Assembly (NCBI GenBank): GCA_032718475.1
Contig: JAUCBJ010006442.1
Location: 1-64,000 of the forward strand
DNA: 64,000 nucleotides
Direction: 5' to 3'
From: Nemertoderma westbladi
Lineage: Eukaryota; Xenacoelomorpha; Nemertodermatida; Nemertodermatidae
Shown here in pieces: positions 30,882 through 42,954 of the stretch. The position numbers and the translations under genes were made by a program. Every line of letters begins with the position of its first letter. Position 1 is the stretch's first letter. The notes under the pieces were generated by a model. The model saw nothing but the letters and a program-made list of their open reading frames with translations, did not search any database and was not told the DNA's origin.

Positions 30882-32342
30882 CCATCATAGTAGACATGTA
30901 CCGTACAACAAGAGTCCCACAAGAAATGAAAACAAATAAGTTGGTGCCAGTTCCCAAGAAGGGCAACCTAACACTCTATGGTTCTTTTCGGGGAATCTCA
31001 TTGATCTCGATTGCTGCAAAACTATACAATAGAATTCTATTAAATCGCATCAGGGATCCCATTGAGAGACTGCTACGTGGAAATCAGAATGGGTTCCGTA
31101 AAGGTCGTGGGACCATGGAGCCCATTTTGGCACTTAGAAGGATAATTGAAGAGTTATCAAAAAAGAAAGACAGGCATCTGGCTGTTATATTTGTTGACTT
31201 CTTCAAGGCCTTTGATTCAGTCTCTCGCTCACGTATGTTCAGCATACTTTCATTATATGGGATTCCTGATGAAATTATTGCAGCAATCAGATCAGTATAC
31301 GATGGTTCGACAACATTTGTGTCTACTGTTGATGGTGACACAGAACCATTTGAAGTGTTATGGGGCGTCCTCCAAGGAGACACACTTGCACCATTCTTGT
31401 TCATTATTGTGGTTGACTATGTTCTACGCATGTCCTTAGATCATCATAATGATGATGGGGTGATGATAACTCCACCTACTGGCTCCAGAAGTCGAGGAAA
31501 TCCTGCCAAGTACCTAACTGATCTAGACTTTGCTGATGACTTAGGAGTACTCTCAGAATCATTAGAGGGAGCCCAGCGGCTCCTCAGCTCATTAGAACAT
31601 GCTGCTTCTAGTGTTGGTCTTTTTATTAACTCCAGAAAGACAAAAATTCTGACAGTTAACTTTGAAAGTCCTCAGCAAGTCTCTGATCGGATGAGCATAA
31701 GCTCAAAGGATGGTATGCTTGAGCATGTGGACGACTTCTGTTACCTGGGATCATGGATCCGGAAGTCAGGTGAGGACCTTCGAATACGTAAGGGAAAGGC
31801 ATGGGCAGCCTTGAATAGGCTTTCCAGGATTTGGAAGTCACCTAGAATTAATCGGAAACTTAAGGTCCGATTATTCAGAGCAGCAGTAGTTCCAGTACTC
31901 CTCTACGGGAGTCCATGCTGGGCTCTAACTGCTGAGGACACCAAATCTCTGGATGGCACATTCACAAGAATGCTACGCCGGGTACATTGTGTCAAGTACA
32001 ATGCACACATCTCCAACCAGACACTATATAACATTGGAGGTGTCTCATTGGTTCCCCCAAGCTTGACACTAGAACAAAATCGCCTCCGCTTTGCAGGACA
32101 TTGCTTTCGCCGTGAGGACCAGCCAGTGCATAATCTTGTACTTTGGCAGCCTCATGGAGTGAATAAGCATGGTGGACAGCCCATGACTTTCTTGAGACGC
32201 ATCTTAAAGGACACTGGCCTTAAAGATGCGGATGATCTAGCAAATGTCATGGGTGATAGGGAGTTGTGGCGGTGCAATTTTGTTGACAAGCCGGCACAGC
32301 ATTCTTAAAAATGCAGCTGCAATGCAGCATGCCGATCCTAGT
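30882..32342 (+). mobile_element. LINE family A, recent insertion with intact RT reading frame
   Basis: The insertion is bounded by the 13-bp duplication AGTAGATTTAATC (30869-30881 and 32343-32355). The open frame runs to the stop at 32306-32308. Motifs in order are NKLVPVPKKGN, FRGISLISIAAKLYNRILL, NGFRKGRGTMEPILALRRII, VIFVDFFKAFDSVSR (motif A aspartates), GVLQGDTLAPFLFIIVVDYV (motif B), DFADDLGVLSESLEG (motif C), DDFCYLGSWI, VPVLLYGSPCWALT, and the C-terminal GHCFRREDQPVHNLVLWQPH. The endonuclease and upstream linker are missing by 5' truncation, so it cannot move by itself, but no internal stop has accumulated. The tail contains GCAGCATGCCGATCCTAG. Confidence 0.93.
30886..32308 (+). CDS. 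Reverse transcriptase fragment of LINE family A
   Basis: About 474 codons remain open, beginning inside the truncated element at IIVDMYRTTRVPQEMK. They cover RT fingers, palm and thumb and the C-terminal Cys/His-poor tail. Catalytic aspartates of motif A (FVD...AFD) and motif C (FADD) are present. The open frame extends 5' into flanking DNA, so there is no native start codon. It is 98-99 percent identical by eye to the copy at 41.7-42.7 kb over their shared 329 residues; I note three differences (HH/HY, KYLT/KYLN and YGS/YGC). Non-functional for want of the endonuclease. Confidence 0.88.
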
Positions 32343-32355
32343 AGTAGATTTAATC

Positions 32356-33558
32356 TGTTCAGAATATTCCGGACGCTAAGTTCATGTCATTCCCGATAAG
32401 TCGGGACTTTACAAAACTCGTGGATAAAACCGCGTGTAGCAGAGAGCAGATAAATTGGGTTGAATTGCAAAACAGAATAATATGGAACTGTAAGTGGAAC
32501 TGCGGCGATTTGGGTTTTTTGTTATGGTGAATAGTCAGCCTGTCCGCGATATGTTCAGCTGCCCTTTTTAATGGGTTGCAGGTACAAATGAAATACACAT
32601 TTCAGTTACTAAAATAAAAGTGGCGCTTATTATTGTACATTTACAACAACAATTATATAAATGCAATATGCCTGATCCCTATTAATGTACTTTGTACCGC
32701 CAATTCTGTAATTCAATAACGCAAAGCCGCGTTTACTGTACAGCAGCACGTAATATATTTGATACTTATTATATTAACTAAACTAACAAACCGCAAGGCC
32801 TACTTACCGAAATAAATTAACTTTCAGTTAAATACAATATACTTGTTTGCTCTGTAAAAATTTTAATTAAAAACAATCCTGCCATTTAATATACCTAATT
32901 AGCATGGTTGCGTAAGCAGTATGAATTGGAATGAAATTGTGAAATAATTTATTTAAACTATTATGTACATTTAGATTAAATAATAATACAGTAAGTTGGC
33001 CTACAGAAATAAACATTGATATTCGGAACAGTAAAACAATTATTTATTTCATTCATTCAACTAACCAGAGAGACTCGACTCATAGCTCCAGTGAATATTA
33101 ACATCCCGAAGTTACTTTAGTAATAATATTAATGTCATTGAACCCGATACACACACACCTCCAATCAGCCAGTTCAATGGAGAGTGAGTGAATGGATGGC
33201 TACCAGCAGCAGCAGCAGTCTGCCTCTTACAAGCGAGGCTGACTGAATACCTCAAGTGTTGCTGGGAAACAAGCCAACTTGAGTTAACCAATAAATGAGC
33301 AGTATTTAATGAGAATACATTTTTTATGCCGGTTTAATTACTTTAGATCAATTAAAGACACGATTATTAAAGCAAATCACTTGAACTAATTAAAAACTAT
33401 AATAGAATGGAGTATGCGGATTACATCTGTATATTTTTTAAGTATAATTATTGAAGTCTTATACTGTAAAACAATTAATTTCCTTTAAAAGGCAGGTTGA
33501 AAATGGTGTTTTTACCGTAATCAACTTAATTAACTAATTAACTGCTATTATCTTAGCT
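32356..33558. other. No gene identified
   Basis: AT-rich intergenic sequence. A short CAG-type run (CAGCAGCAGCAGCAG near 33208) is present. No exons recognised. Confidence 0.5.
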
Positions 33559-33774
33559 TCTCGAAGGCCACACGGAAATTCTACTTGGAAAATTTCTAAA
33601 CTTTTGCCAAACAACATGTGTACCAAGTTTGGATAGATTTCATCAAAGATTGGCCGAGTTATTAACGTTTAAAATTGAACACGACAGAACGACAGAACGA
33701 CAGAACGACAGAACGACAGGTTGATTAATGGTACCACTACGCTAAGGCTCACTCACTTCGTGGCTCGCCCCACA
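33559..33774. repeat. Dispersed repeat S, copy 1
   Basis: It shares with 44501-44712 the words AATTTCTAAACTTTTG, TACCAAGTTTGG, GAGTTATTAACGTT, AAAATTGAACAC, GACAGGTTGATTAATGGTAC, CTACGCTAAGGCTCACTCAC and CGTGGCTCGCCCCACA. This copy has an 8-bp microsatellite (GAACGACA) repeated about four times in the middle. No ORF. Repeats with an ACCAAGTTTGG core and GACAGA-type runs are common in marine invertebrates; I do not know the class. Confidence 0.85.
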
Positions 33775-34330
33775 GGTATGTTGGAATTAAGACCGTCCAG
33801 TGTTTTATTTGCCTCATAGTTCTCTTGTTTATGAAACATTTTTAGAATATCATTTGTTAACGAAGATGGATCTGTAGCAGAATTTTTAATAACCTTGTGT
33901 GGAATAAATTTATCCATTCATGGCCATGATCCATACCTTCGCAAAGTTTAGCTGTTAATTGATTTGTTAAACATCTACATCATTAGTAACCATGGCATGT
34001 GTAAAGTCTGTATGATTGATGAAACTGTTGAAATCAACCCAACAAGTATTCGTATAGTGAACAAGTGTTCTAGAAAGGAGTTCTAGAATTACCCCATAGT
34101 GGTTGTAAAATTTTCGTCCTGTTATTATAGTCACTAGGGCAAATTTCGTAGCTACCATAGTCTAGAACAAACGGTGATAGATTTGAAAAGATAAGATCTA
34201 GAGTAGTTTGGGCAGCTGGCTGTATTACACTATCAATGTGTTGCTTTAGACCAGTAGTTGTACAAAACTTACATATGCTGGCAGGCACATTAAGTTGACA
34301 GTTTGTGTTTGAGTCGCCTAACAAAATCAA
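33775..34330 (-). mobile_element. LINE endonuclease fragment (CR1/Jockey-like), decayed
   Basis: The minus strand reads MILLGDSNTNCQLNVPASIC, then KFCTTTGLKQHIDSV and TTLDLIFSNLSPFV (34330-34150). This is the C-terminal part of an apurinic-type endonuclease, with the GDSN variant of the conserved GDFN and the LDLIFSN motif. After a frameshift DFNSFINHTDFTHAMVTNDV (about 34045-33985) continues into the linker expected before an RT. The RT itself is not adjacent. It could belong to family D or E. Confidence 0.7.
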
Positions 34331-34336
34331 CCCATC

Positions 34337-35025
34337 ATGCCAGTACCCACAGACACTTCCAGACCCATTGTCTGTAAGTTTGAGTACCGCAGTGGAGTGA
34401 CTAAGTTCTTGGTACGGAGATTGCGTGTTCTTATTCCAAGGTCTTGTTCACGTCCTGTGAGGTTTGTTTATACAACAACCAAACTGAGACAAGTCCTACC
34501 TTCTCTGAAACACCCTTTTATTGTAACGGTCAACACACTGTTTACTTTGGCTATGTTTAGTTCCACCGATATTGCTGTTTTCCTCTTACCATCAGTTTAC
34601 TCATAGTGGAAAACCCTTACCTATGCCGATCTCTCCTTTTGCATGTCCCATACCTTAGTGTATTGTTTATAGATTTCCACTTGTATTTTTTTATCAGGTA
34701 GTGTAGGTAGAATTGTCCCAGTAAATGCCCTGGTTTAGTTAGTTAAGACATATGTTAGTTCTTCAGTGGTAAAAAGGAGAAGCAGGTAACAGAAATTGCG
34801 CCTGCCCGTTAGGTCTGACTGTAGATTGTGATCCATATAGAATACCATGAACCCTGACCTAGAGCTGTACCACATAGACCGCTACCGTACTCACAGTACT
34901 GATAGTGTGCTATCTCTGTTACTATTGTTGTTACTTATGCTGTTATCTTACTTTATATATATATATATATCCCAATATATTTTATGGTGTATCATGCATA
35001 CCTTCTCACCTTCAGCCACTCACCC
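34337..35025. other. No gene identified
   Basis: An open frame at 34337-34606 shows no recognisable domain. A (TA)n tract lies near 34955-34970. Confidence 0.4.
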
Positions 35026-35640
35026 AGCACCATTGGGGGTATCAACAAAGAAATACAGACAACTGGTAGTTATCTTTGTTGAACTATCAAGGTTTATTCA
35101 GTTCAATCTCTTAATCAAGTATGTTCAGCATACTTTAGCATATGACACTCCTCAAGAAATTCTTGCTTCAATCAGGACACTATATATGATGGTTCGACGA
35201 AATTCTGATACTGATAATGGCTCCAGATGTCGAACAAATCCACCCAAATATCTTACTGATCGAGACTTTGATCATGACTTAGAAACACTCCAGAATCACT
35301 AGAGGTTACTAGAGAACGAGCAGCTTCTATGGTATTTTTTGACAGTTAACTTAGGCTGTCGTCATGAATTATCTGATCGAATGAGCAGAAACTCTAAGGA
35401 AGGTGTGCTTGAAATTGTGGATGATTTCTGCTACTTAGGATCATGGCCCGGAAGACTGGAGAAGATGTGCACTGAGCAACATTGAATTGGCTGCCCATGA
35501 TTTGAAAGTTACATACAATACATCGGAATCTTAAAGTTCAATTACTTAAATAAGCAGTAGAGCCATCATGGTATGGGTGGCACATAGACAAGAATGCTAT
35601 GCCGGGTTCTTTGTGACAAGTACAATGCCTTGATTTGCTA
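35025..35640 (+). mobile_element. LINE family A, heavily decayed copy
   Basis: Fragments align in order to the intact copy: KYRQLVVIFVELSRF (motif A region with the aspartate lost), LINQVCSAYF-like sequence, QEILASIRTLYMMV, then a deletion to GSRCRTNPPKYLTDRDFDHD (motif C destroyed), SRNSKEGVLEIVDDFCYLGS near 35400 and further C-terminal remnants to 35620. Indels are many; this is an old copy. Confidence 0.7.
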
Positions 35641-35844
35641 TGTGCTTATTGTCATTCCTCTTCCTTATTGTCACTCCTCTCCTCCCCCAAAGTAATTCAT
35701 GAAGTACTATTGATTATTACTCTACTCCAAGGGGTTTGGGTATATACTCATTCGGCCATATGGGAATGCCTGGGTCGGAATCAGCAGTATAAGAATTAAT
35801 TGAAGTGTAGGATTTTGGGAGACCTAGTGTAAGGAATAATATGT

Positions 35845-36045
35845 ATGGTGGTTAAAGTTTCAGATGATTTATTTTCAGGTGGAAACACAATTCTCGAATT
35901 AGTAGCCAAATTTGATTCAATTTTTGATGCTCTTGCTCTTTATAACCTGCAACTCTCCGTTGTTGCCAAGAATTTGCCCATAAAGTACTACAATAATATT
36001 TCGGAAATAGAGGTGAGTCTCCTCATATTGTATCAACTTTAGCCG
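35845..36045 (+). pseudogene. Possible hAT/ZMYM-like fragment or isolated exon
   Basis: An open stretch reads SGGNTILELVAKFDSIFDAL and later YYNNISEIEVSLLILYQL. The order GGN, ELVAKFD, then a Y..NIS.IE segment recalls the start of the transposase-like region in ZMYM1/hAT-derived proteins. The resemblance is from memory and weak. It also has exon-like borders: TTTTCAG at 35872-35878 and GAG followed by GTGAGT at 36013, enclosing 134 nt. No partner exon is visible. Confidence 0.3.
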
Positions 36046-38478
36046 CTTGAGTGCCACAAAAATATGAGCGTCGCTATGATGTTGTCCCCTTTTTCTTTGT
36101 TCTTCGTATTTTTATTTTTTTATTTCCTCTTAATACCCTCTTAACAGTTAACTCCAACGATCTCGTACAATTTAAATCATCTGGTTGATGCATCCCCAGC
36201 ACCCTTTTAAATACTCTGGGACTTATGACTCATAGAACAGGATAAACACCATACTCTGACCACCATACCTGCATCCCATCCGAGACAGCGCTCCGCCGAG
36301 TCACAGTCGATCATTACATACCCAAAAGCCTCCCAATTATTATACATTGGGGAACAATAATTAATATTATGTGTAATTTTGGATCCTCTACAAACAATTC
36401 AGTTGAACACATTTTTTATATAACAATATGACAATGTTGTCATTCTAGATTAGGTTAGTGGTTTATTGCTATACACATACTACATACATATTATTTTCAA
36501 TAGACTGATCTGGTGAAGGAGATAAAATAGAAGATTGCACCAGAGGGATTTTGGTTACGATCTATCTGCACAGGACTGTATGTACATGCATAGCACATAC
36601 ACCTCACTCGTGTCCAACAGAGTGAACAAAGTCATTCTTTGAGATTTTTGACCCACACTATAATAGAAAATACAGATTTACATGTTTTTTATGTTAGAAA
36701 TACAAGCCGAGCCACGCCATGGGGAATATGGCGAACTATCCTACAGGTTTACCGATTCAGCAGTAGTTTCTGCAGGGTAATGATCTCTTACTATAGAAGA
36801 GTGCCGTTCATGTAAATAGTTATTCTAGTAGTTCATGCAGTGAATGATTTTCATAAAACATACTAGTCGCATACATACCAGTCGCTAGCAATCTCTCTGT
36901 AACCGACAGTACTGTAGGAGCTGCATGGGTACTTAAAGGCTTACTGTAATAGTAAATTTTAATCTAAGCTTATAATTGAAATAAAAGGGTACATGTGGCT
37001 GCTAATGTAGTCCAATTATATGTGCTTATGATTGATTATGATTGTCTTCGTGACTCCCTGTTTATCCCAAGACTCTCATGTAAATATGTAATAGGTGTAT
37101 GTTATGATGACAACGTCCTCTGTGCGATTTCCAAACATTTGTGAGAAAGTTAACAGATAATTTTTATACACTTATTTCTCCATTAACGGGTCTTTTCGTT
37201 CTGTCAATGATCTCACTCACACTCGAGTGCCGCCAAACTGATTAATAAATAAACGACAACAAGCTGACTTGGAACGAACCTGCTGTTCTTTAACTTCACA
37301 TATATCCTATGTCATGTCTTTTTTTCACACTACAATGGCAGTGTAAACCTCTGCCATTCATTACGGACATGTCGTGTTATGTCATTGGAAGTTATGCTAC
37401 TATGCCATATTGTGTTGGGTTCTAACATGCCATGACTTTAATGTGCATTCAGTACCAATGCCACACATATTTCTGTGAATTATCATAATATATTCTATAA
37501 TGTTTACGAACGTCTGCTTAGCTCAAGCGATACCATGATATGCCCATATGTGGTATTCATTATAAGTAAGAGGCGAGCCAATGCTATGTAAAGTACATGC
37601 AATATCATATCATTTATTTTGAAGTGCACATCATTAGAAGAGGTACAAGTGCGGCAGAGCAGGCTGTAATTGTGGGTGGCGTGCATACAATGGTTTCGCA
37701 AACAATGGAACATGGTTGACATATGAGTGGGTTCGAACGTGGGATCAATATTCGGTATTAGAATAAAGTGAGAAGGAATTGTGGCCATTGTAATCACGCG
37801 GGGGAATGATGCAGTACTATTTAGTCCAACAATTTATATTAATCCTTGGAGTAGGGTGGGAAGCATAGCTAACAATAATGTAATAGCTAAATTGTAAGGA
37901 AATGTACTAAACACTATTGTTTTAATGATAATACTGTCCCACTGCAGTTGGATAGTAGTGTAAGTCCTATCAATAAAGTTCACCGTGCATCGATTATTAG
38001 TTTCCTGAATTAATTCAACATTGCATTTTCTTAATCCTATGATAGTAGAATCTAATTAGGAATGTAACATAGATTATTTCCAACAACACCCTGAAAATTT
38101 AGACTTCAATGCATAAAATTACTTCTTTGATGTTTATATTCATGAATAATCAAAGTTTTCAAATCAGGCTTGAAACTTCATGTACTCTCTTCATTAAAGC
38201 ACCTTTATCAGCAAAAACGAATGCGAGTGTAAATTATCAGTCATGTGTGTCAGTTGTTGTTTTTAAGGAAGGCATTATATTTACTGCATCACATTCTCAT
38301 GAGTTAGTACAGTAGGTTAACAAAAAGTTACTCAAAATCTAAAAAATAATTTGTAAAATGCAACATTTTGTAAGATGATGTAAAGTAAAGTTTCCTATAT
38401 ATAAATATTTGTATACGGTTTTATAATTTTATATTAATTTAATTTTTTATTATATTAGATTATATATATTATTAAAGT
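36046..38478. other. No gene identified (about 2.4 kb)
   Basis: I find no repeat family or domain here. Short open frames (for example 37504-37797 on the minus strand) lack splice partners or recognisable motifs. Confidence 0.5.
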
Positions 38479-38552
38479 ACATTCAATCATGGGCATTCAA
38501 TCATGGGCATTCAATCATGGGCATTCAATCCTGGGCATTCAATCCTGGGCAA
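38479..38552. repeat. 15-bp tandem repeat
   Basis: About five copies of CATTCAATCATGGGC, the last ones with CCTGGGC and the final unit CAATCGG. It lies in an AT-rich, TA-rich setting. Confidence 0.9.
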
Positions 38553-39384
38553 TCGGCACTAACTATATATTATCATACTCCTCATTAGGTACTAATTAAA
38601 TTATTATATATTATATTATATATATTATCTAAAATTTAGTTATAGTTTAATTGTATGATTCCTGTAGTGGGGTAGATTTTACTTAAGGGTAAACAGCCAG
38701 CGGCTACTGGTATGGCATCCAACAACCGCACAGTTCAATGTGTGACAATACATTAATTAATTATATACATCTACATAAGTTGTATTTTTGACAACACAAA
38801 AACGGTGGGGACAACATTCAGTAACAGTCAAAAACAGAAGACTACAGTAAAAAATGACTATAAACAATATGAATAACAGGAGACAACACTAAAAATGTCA
38901 GGACTTTCATGTTGCGGTTTGAACTCTCAATATAGCTCAATATAATAAATGAAATCACCACACTAATATTTCATATATATTTTAATGGATCAGCTCTGAA
39001 AAGGCACGTCTACTGTAAATATAAGTATAAACAAGAATATATTGTTGATCAGAAATCAGATATTCAGTGTTTAATTTGTGGCTTCTCCATGGCTCCTCAG
39101 TTCCAGCCACTGGTACGGTAGGAGCCACTCCATCTCATTTGGAATATGTTTCCTCAGTCCATTAAAATTTGGACTGAGGAAACCAGTTGTCAATGTGTAG
39201 AGTAAAGAGTAATCAATGTCTATAACGCTACTACCATTATGACACAAATAGGTCGGCCATGATAAATCAGTTTGAAGCTGAATAGTGAATACCCCATCAA
39301 AATTCTTCAGGAATGTTGTTACAAGTCCCAGATAGACCATATTCTGTTTTATGGGAAATACAGGAGCTCTATACAAGACTGTAA
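38553..39384. other. No gene identified
   Basis: The minus-strand open frame at 39071-39376 is about 100 codons long but shows no domain I recognise. Otherwise AT-rich sequence. Confidence 0.4.
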
Positions 39385-40975
39385 TGCATTTACACTTCCA
39401 CCCTTCTCCTTATTGTGGCCAAGGTAAGACTTAGTCTGTGTGCTAGCAGAATAACGAAATCTGCCTTGCCGTAGCATTTACTGGTGCTCTCTGTACCAAC
39501 AGCCAAGTGTGAGATCCAGCTTCACACTACAGCTGAGCAACAGGTATGAGGTTCTTGCCTCTGAGGCGGCAGATCACTGTGAGGGCTATACTGCCTTCAC
39601 AGAAGCAGTTAAGTTAGCAGCTGCAGAAAAAGTTCCTGTATACACTCGAAACAGAAAAATGCCCCCTGGACTGACCACAAAATTCAGAAGTGCCTAAATG
39701 ACCTCTATAAGGCGCAGAAAGAGTCCCGACTCAAACAGACTACAGTGGCCAAGAATGCAGTCAGGGCTGCATCTAGGTCATTGAACAGGCAGTACTCTTG
39801 TTAATCTACAGGGGATTATAAACCAAAAGGTTGATGTCATCAATGATGCCGACGACAGCAGGAAATCGATCAACTTGCTTACTGGGTGGAAAAGCCAACC
39901 AACCACCAAGGTTAAGGCAGAATCACCAGCTGATCGCCTCAATGGTTGGAAGGCCCACTTTGAAAAGAAAATAAAACAACTTTATAGAAGTAAAAGTATC
40001 TGATTCTGTACTCTCAGATATTCCCATTGCTTTGCTGAAGTGAAGGCTGCTGCATAGAGCACGTGTCAGGATAGTGTACCCCCTGAGGTCTTTAAAATAA
40101 CTGAGTGTTTGAAGCTCATTTATCCCATCATAGTAGACATGTACAGAACGACAAGAGTCCTACAAGAAATGAAAAAAATAAGTTGGTGCCAGTTCCCAAG
40201 AAGGGCAAACTAACACTCTATTATTTTCGGGGAATCTCATTGATCTCGATTACAGCAAAGCTATACAATAGAATTCTATTAATTCGCATCAGGGATACCA
40301 TTGATAGACTGCTCCTTGGAATTCAGAATGGGTTCCGTAAAGGTCGTGGGACCATGGAGCCCATTTTGGCACTTAGAAGAATAATTTAAGAGTTATCAAA
40401 AAAGAAAGACAGGCATTTATTTGGCTGTTATCTTTGTTGACTTCTTCGAGGCCTTTGATTCAGTCTCTCGCTCACGTATGTCCATCATACTTTCATTATA
40501 TGGGTGGGATTCCTGATGAAATTATTGCAGCAATCAGAACAGTATGTGATGGTTCAACGACATTTGTGTCTACCGTTGATGGTGACACAGGACCATTCAA
40601 AGTGTTATGGGGAGTCCTCCAGTGAGACAAACTTGCGCCATTCTTGTTCATAATTGTGGTGGACTATGTTCTAAGCATGTCCTTAGATCATCATAATGAT
40701 GATGGGGTGATGGTAACTCCACCTACTGGCTCCAGAAGTCGAGAAATTCCTGACAAGTACCTAAGTGATCTAGACCTTGCTGATGATTTAGGAGTACTCT
40801 CAGAATCACTAGAGGGAGCCCAATAGCTCCTCAGCTCATTAGAACAGGCTGCGTCTAGTGTTGGTCTTTCTATTAACTCCAAAAAGACCAGAATTCTGAC
40901 AGTTAACTTTGAAAGTCCTCAGCAAGTCTCCGACCGGATGAGCATAAGCTCAAGGGATGGTATGCTTGAGCATGT
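39385..40975 (+). mobile_element. LINE family A, long decayed copy (endonuclease end to RT)
   Basis: This is the most 5'-extended family A copy in the window. It starts with an endonuclease-end remnant (LIVAKVRLSL, about 39405). The linker follows: LQLSNRYEVLASEAADHCEG, then TAFTEAVKLAAAEKVPVYTR (39525-39645) and TTVAKNAVRAASRSLNRQYS (about 39750). RT follows from IIVDMYRTTRVLQEMKK (about 40130) through FRGISLISITAKLYNRILL, GTMEPILALRRII and SRSREIPDKYLSDLDLADDL (motif C as LADD, about 40760). Stops occur at 40387, 40625 and 40825, with frameshifts elsewhere. It ends at SSRDGMLEH, where it turns into an antisense 3' end. Confidence 0.85.
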
Positions 40976-40976
40976 A

Positions 40977-41243
40977 CTGCTAGGATCGACATGCTGCATA
41001 GCAGCTGCATTAGATATATATATTACATATTTATTAAGAATGCTGTGCCGGCTTGATGACAAAATTGTGCCGCCACAACTCCCTATCACCCATGACATTT
41101 GCTGGATCATCCACATCTACAAGGCCAGTGTCCTTTAAGATGCATCTCAAGAAAGTCATGGGCTGTCCACCATGCTTATTCACTCCATGAGGCTGCCAAA
41201 GCACAAAATTATGCACTGGATGGTCCTCACGGCGAAAGCATAA
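40977..41243 (-). mobile_element. LINE family A, inverted 3' end of the fold-back copy
   Basis: The antisense family tail (GCTGCATAGCAGCTGCATTA, then a TA-rich insert) and the C-terminal coding NFVLWQPHGVNKHGGQPMTF to DRELWRHNFVIKPAQHS read on the minus strand. The junction with the sense RT (CATGTACTGCTAGGATCG at about 40971-40988) corresponds base for base, with one difference, to the junction of the copy at 2.57 kb. Confidence 0.85.
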
Positions 41244-41664
41244 TTCTCTTTTCGATGGTATTTCGTTTTCTATGCATTTTTCATTGGAGACATGTACAAA
41301 ATAAGAAAAAATGATGTTAAACTTTACATCTAGGCAATCTTCTCAACTGCGAGAACTCAATGAGATAAGGCATTGCATGTTAGCGGGGTCAATTTTTAGG
41401 CAAACTATATAAATTAAGGCATGAATTTTATTTTACGAATACCCATAATTTGTGTAAAATTCAACATATTTTCTCAATGCGTTTTATGGTAGTAACTTAT
41501 GGGATATATTTTCTTGTTCAGGCTTGTATGTATTATATGTCAGACTATAATTTTCAAACTACCGTTTAATACACAAAGTTACATAGTTGAAACTTTAGTG
41601 CAATTTAATCACCTGTGTGTAATATAATGTTACATATAATGTTACAATCAAAGTTCATTACTTT
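41244..41664. other. No gene; flank between two LINE insertions
   Basis: AT-rich unique sequence with no visible feature. Confidence 0.5.
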
Positions 41665-41682
41665 TGCTCATTGCTTACTACT

Positions 41683-42751
41683 ACTAGGATCGGCATGCTG
41701 CATTGCAGCTGCATTTTTAAGAATGCTGTGCCGGCTTGTCAACAAAATTGCACCGCCACAACTCCCTATCACCCATGACATTTGCTAGATCATCCGCATC
41801 TTTAAGGCCAGTGTCCTTTAAGATGCGTCTCAAGAAAGTCATGGGCTGTCCACCATGCTTATTCACTCCATGAGGCTGCCAAAGTACAAGATTATGCACT
41901 GGCTGGTCCTCACGGCGAAAGCAATGTCCTGCAAAGCGGAGGCGATTTTGTTCTAGTGTCAAGCTTGGGGGAACCAATGAGACACCTCCAATGTTATATA
42001 GTGTCTGGTTGGAGATGTGTGCATTGTACTTGACACAATGAACCCGGCGTAGCATTCTTGTGAATGTGCCATCCAGAGATTTGGTGTCCTCAGCAGTTAG
42101 AGCCCAGCATGGACACCCGTAGAGGAGTACTGGAACTACTGCTGCTCTAAATAATCGGACCTTAAGTTTCCGATTAATTCTCGGTGACTTCCAAATCCTG
42201 GAAAGCCTATTCAAGGCTGCCCATGCCTTTCCCTTACGTATTCGAAGGTCCTCACCTGACTTCCGGATCCATGATCCCAGGTAACAGAAGTCGTCCACAT
42301 GCTCAAGCATACCATCCTTTGAGCTTATGCTCATCCGATCAGAGACTTGCTGAGGACTTTCAAAGTTAACTGTCAGAATTTTGGTCTTTCTGGAGTTAAT
42401 AAAAAGACCAACACTAGAAGCAGCATGTTCTAATGAGCTGAGGAGCCGTTGGGCTCCCTCTAATGATTCTGAGAGTACTCCTAAGTCATCAGCAAAGTCT
42501 AGATCATTTAGGTACTTGGCAGGATTTCCTCGACTTCTGGAGCCAGTAGGTGGAGTTATCATCACCCCATCATCATTATAATGATCTAAGGACATGCGTA
42601 GAACATAGTCAACCACAATAATGAACAAGAATGGTGCAAGTGTGTCTCCTTGGAGGACGCCCCATAACACTTCAAATGGTTCTGTGTCACCGTCAACAGT
42701 AGACACAAATGTTGTCGAACCATCATATACTGATCTGATTGCTGCAATAAC
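41683..42751 (-). mobile_element. LINE family A, recent 5'-truncated insertion with 18-bp TSD
   Basis: Perfect duplications TGCTCATTGCTTACTACT flank the insertion (41665-41682 and 42752-42769). On the minus strand the element begins at IIAAIRSVYDG and runs through GVLQGDTLAPFLFIIVVDYV, DFADDLGVLSESLEG and the full C-terminus to the stop at 41719-41717. The short tail has GCAGCTGCAATGCAGCATGC and no (TA)n insert. No frame-breaking mutation is present. It is nearly identical to the copy at 30.9-32.3 kb, so both derive from a recently active source. Confidence 0.95.
41717..42749 (-). CDS. Reverse transcriptase C-terminal fragment of LINE family A
   Basis: About 343 codons are open. They include motif B (GVLQGDTLAPFLF), motif C (DFADD), the YLGSWI strand, the LFRAAVVPVLLYGCPCWALT segment and the conserved end DRELWRCNFVDKPAQHS. 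Motif A and the fingers are lost by truncation, so the product would be inactive. There is no native start. Confidence 0.85.
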
Positions 42752-42769
42752 TGCTCATTGCTTACTACT

Positions 42770-42954
42770 TAGTTAAATCAGTTAAACCCTGTATCCGTTT
42801 CTTAGGAGCACTTAAACTTTTGTGAATGTCGATTGGAATTGTTGTAGGAATTTCAGATCTATTGGTAATTCCTGTAGTAATTTTGACTTATGTTTAGTTA
42901 CACGTTCGAGGGGACTTCGCGCAGCACGAGGCTTAGTTATGAGACACAAATTAC
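42770..42954. repeat. Dispersed repeat shared with 29.84 kb
   Basis: After unique sequence to about 42895, CGAGGGGACTTCGCGCAGCA, then CGAGG and AGTTATGAGACACAAATTA, match the block at about 29840-29890. It leads directly into the 143-bp tandem block. Confidence 0.6.

Noticed and set aside
30698-30885. Native N-terminus of the LINE A ORF before 30882
   Set aside because: This stretch lies outside the target-site duplication and is absent from the other copies. It is flanking DNA that happens to be open.
39071-39376. 101-residue minus-strand frame as a gene
   Set aside because: No motif, no splice partners, and it adjoins LINE sequence. Chance openness is possible, so I left it unassigned.
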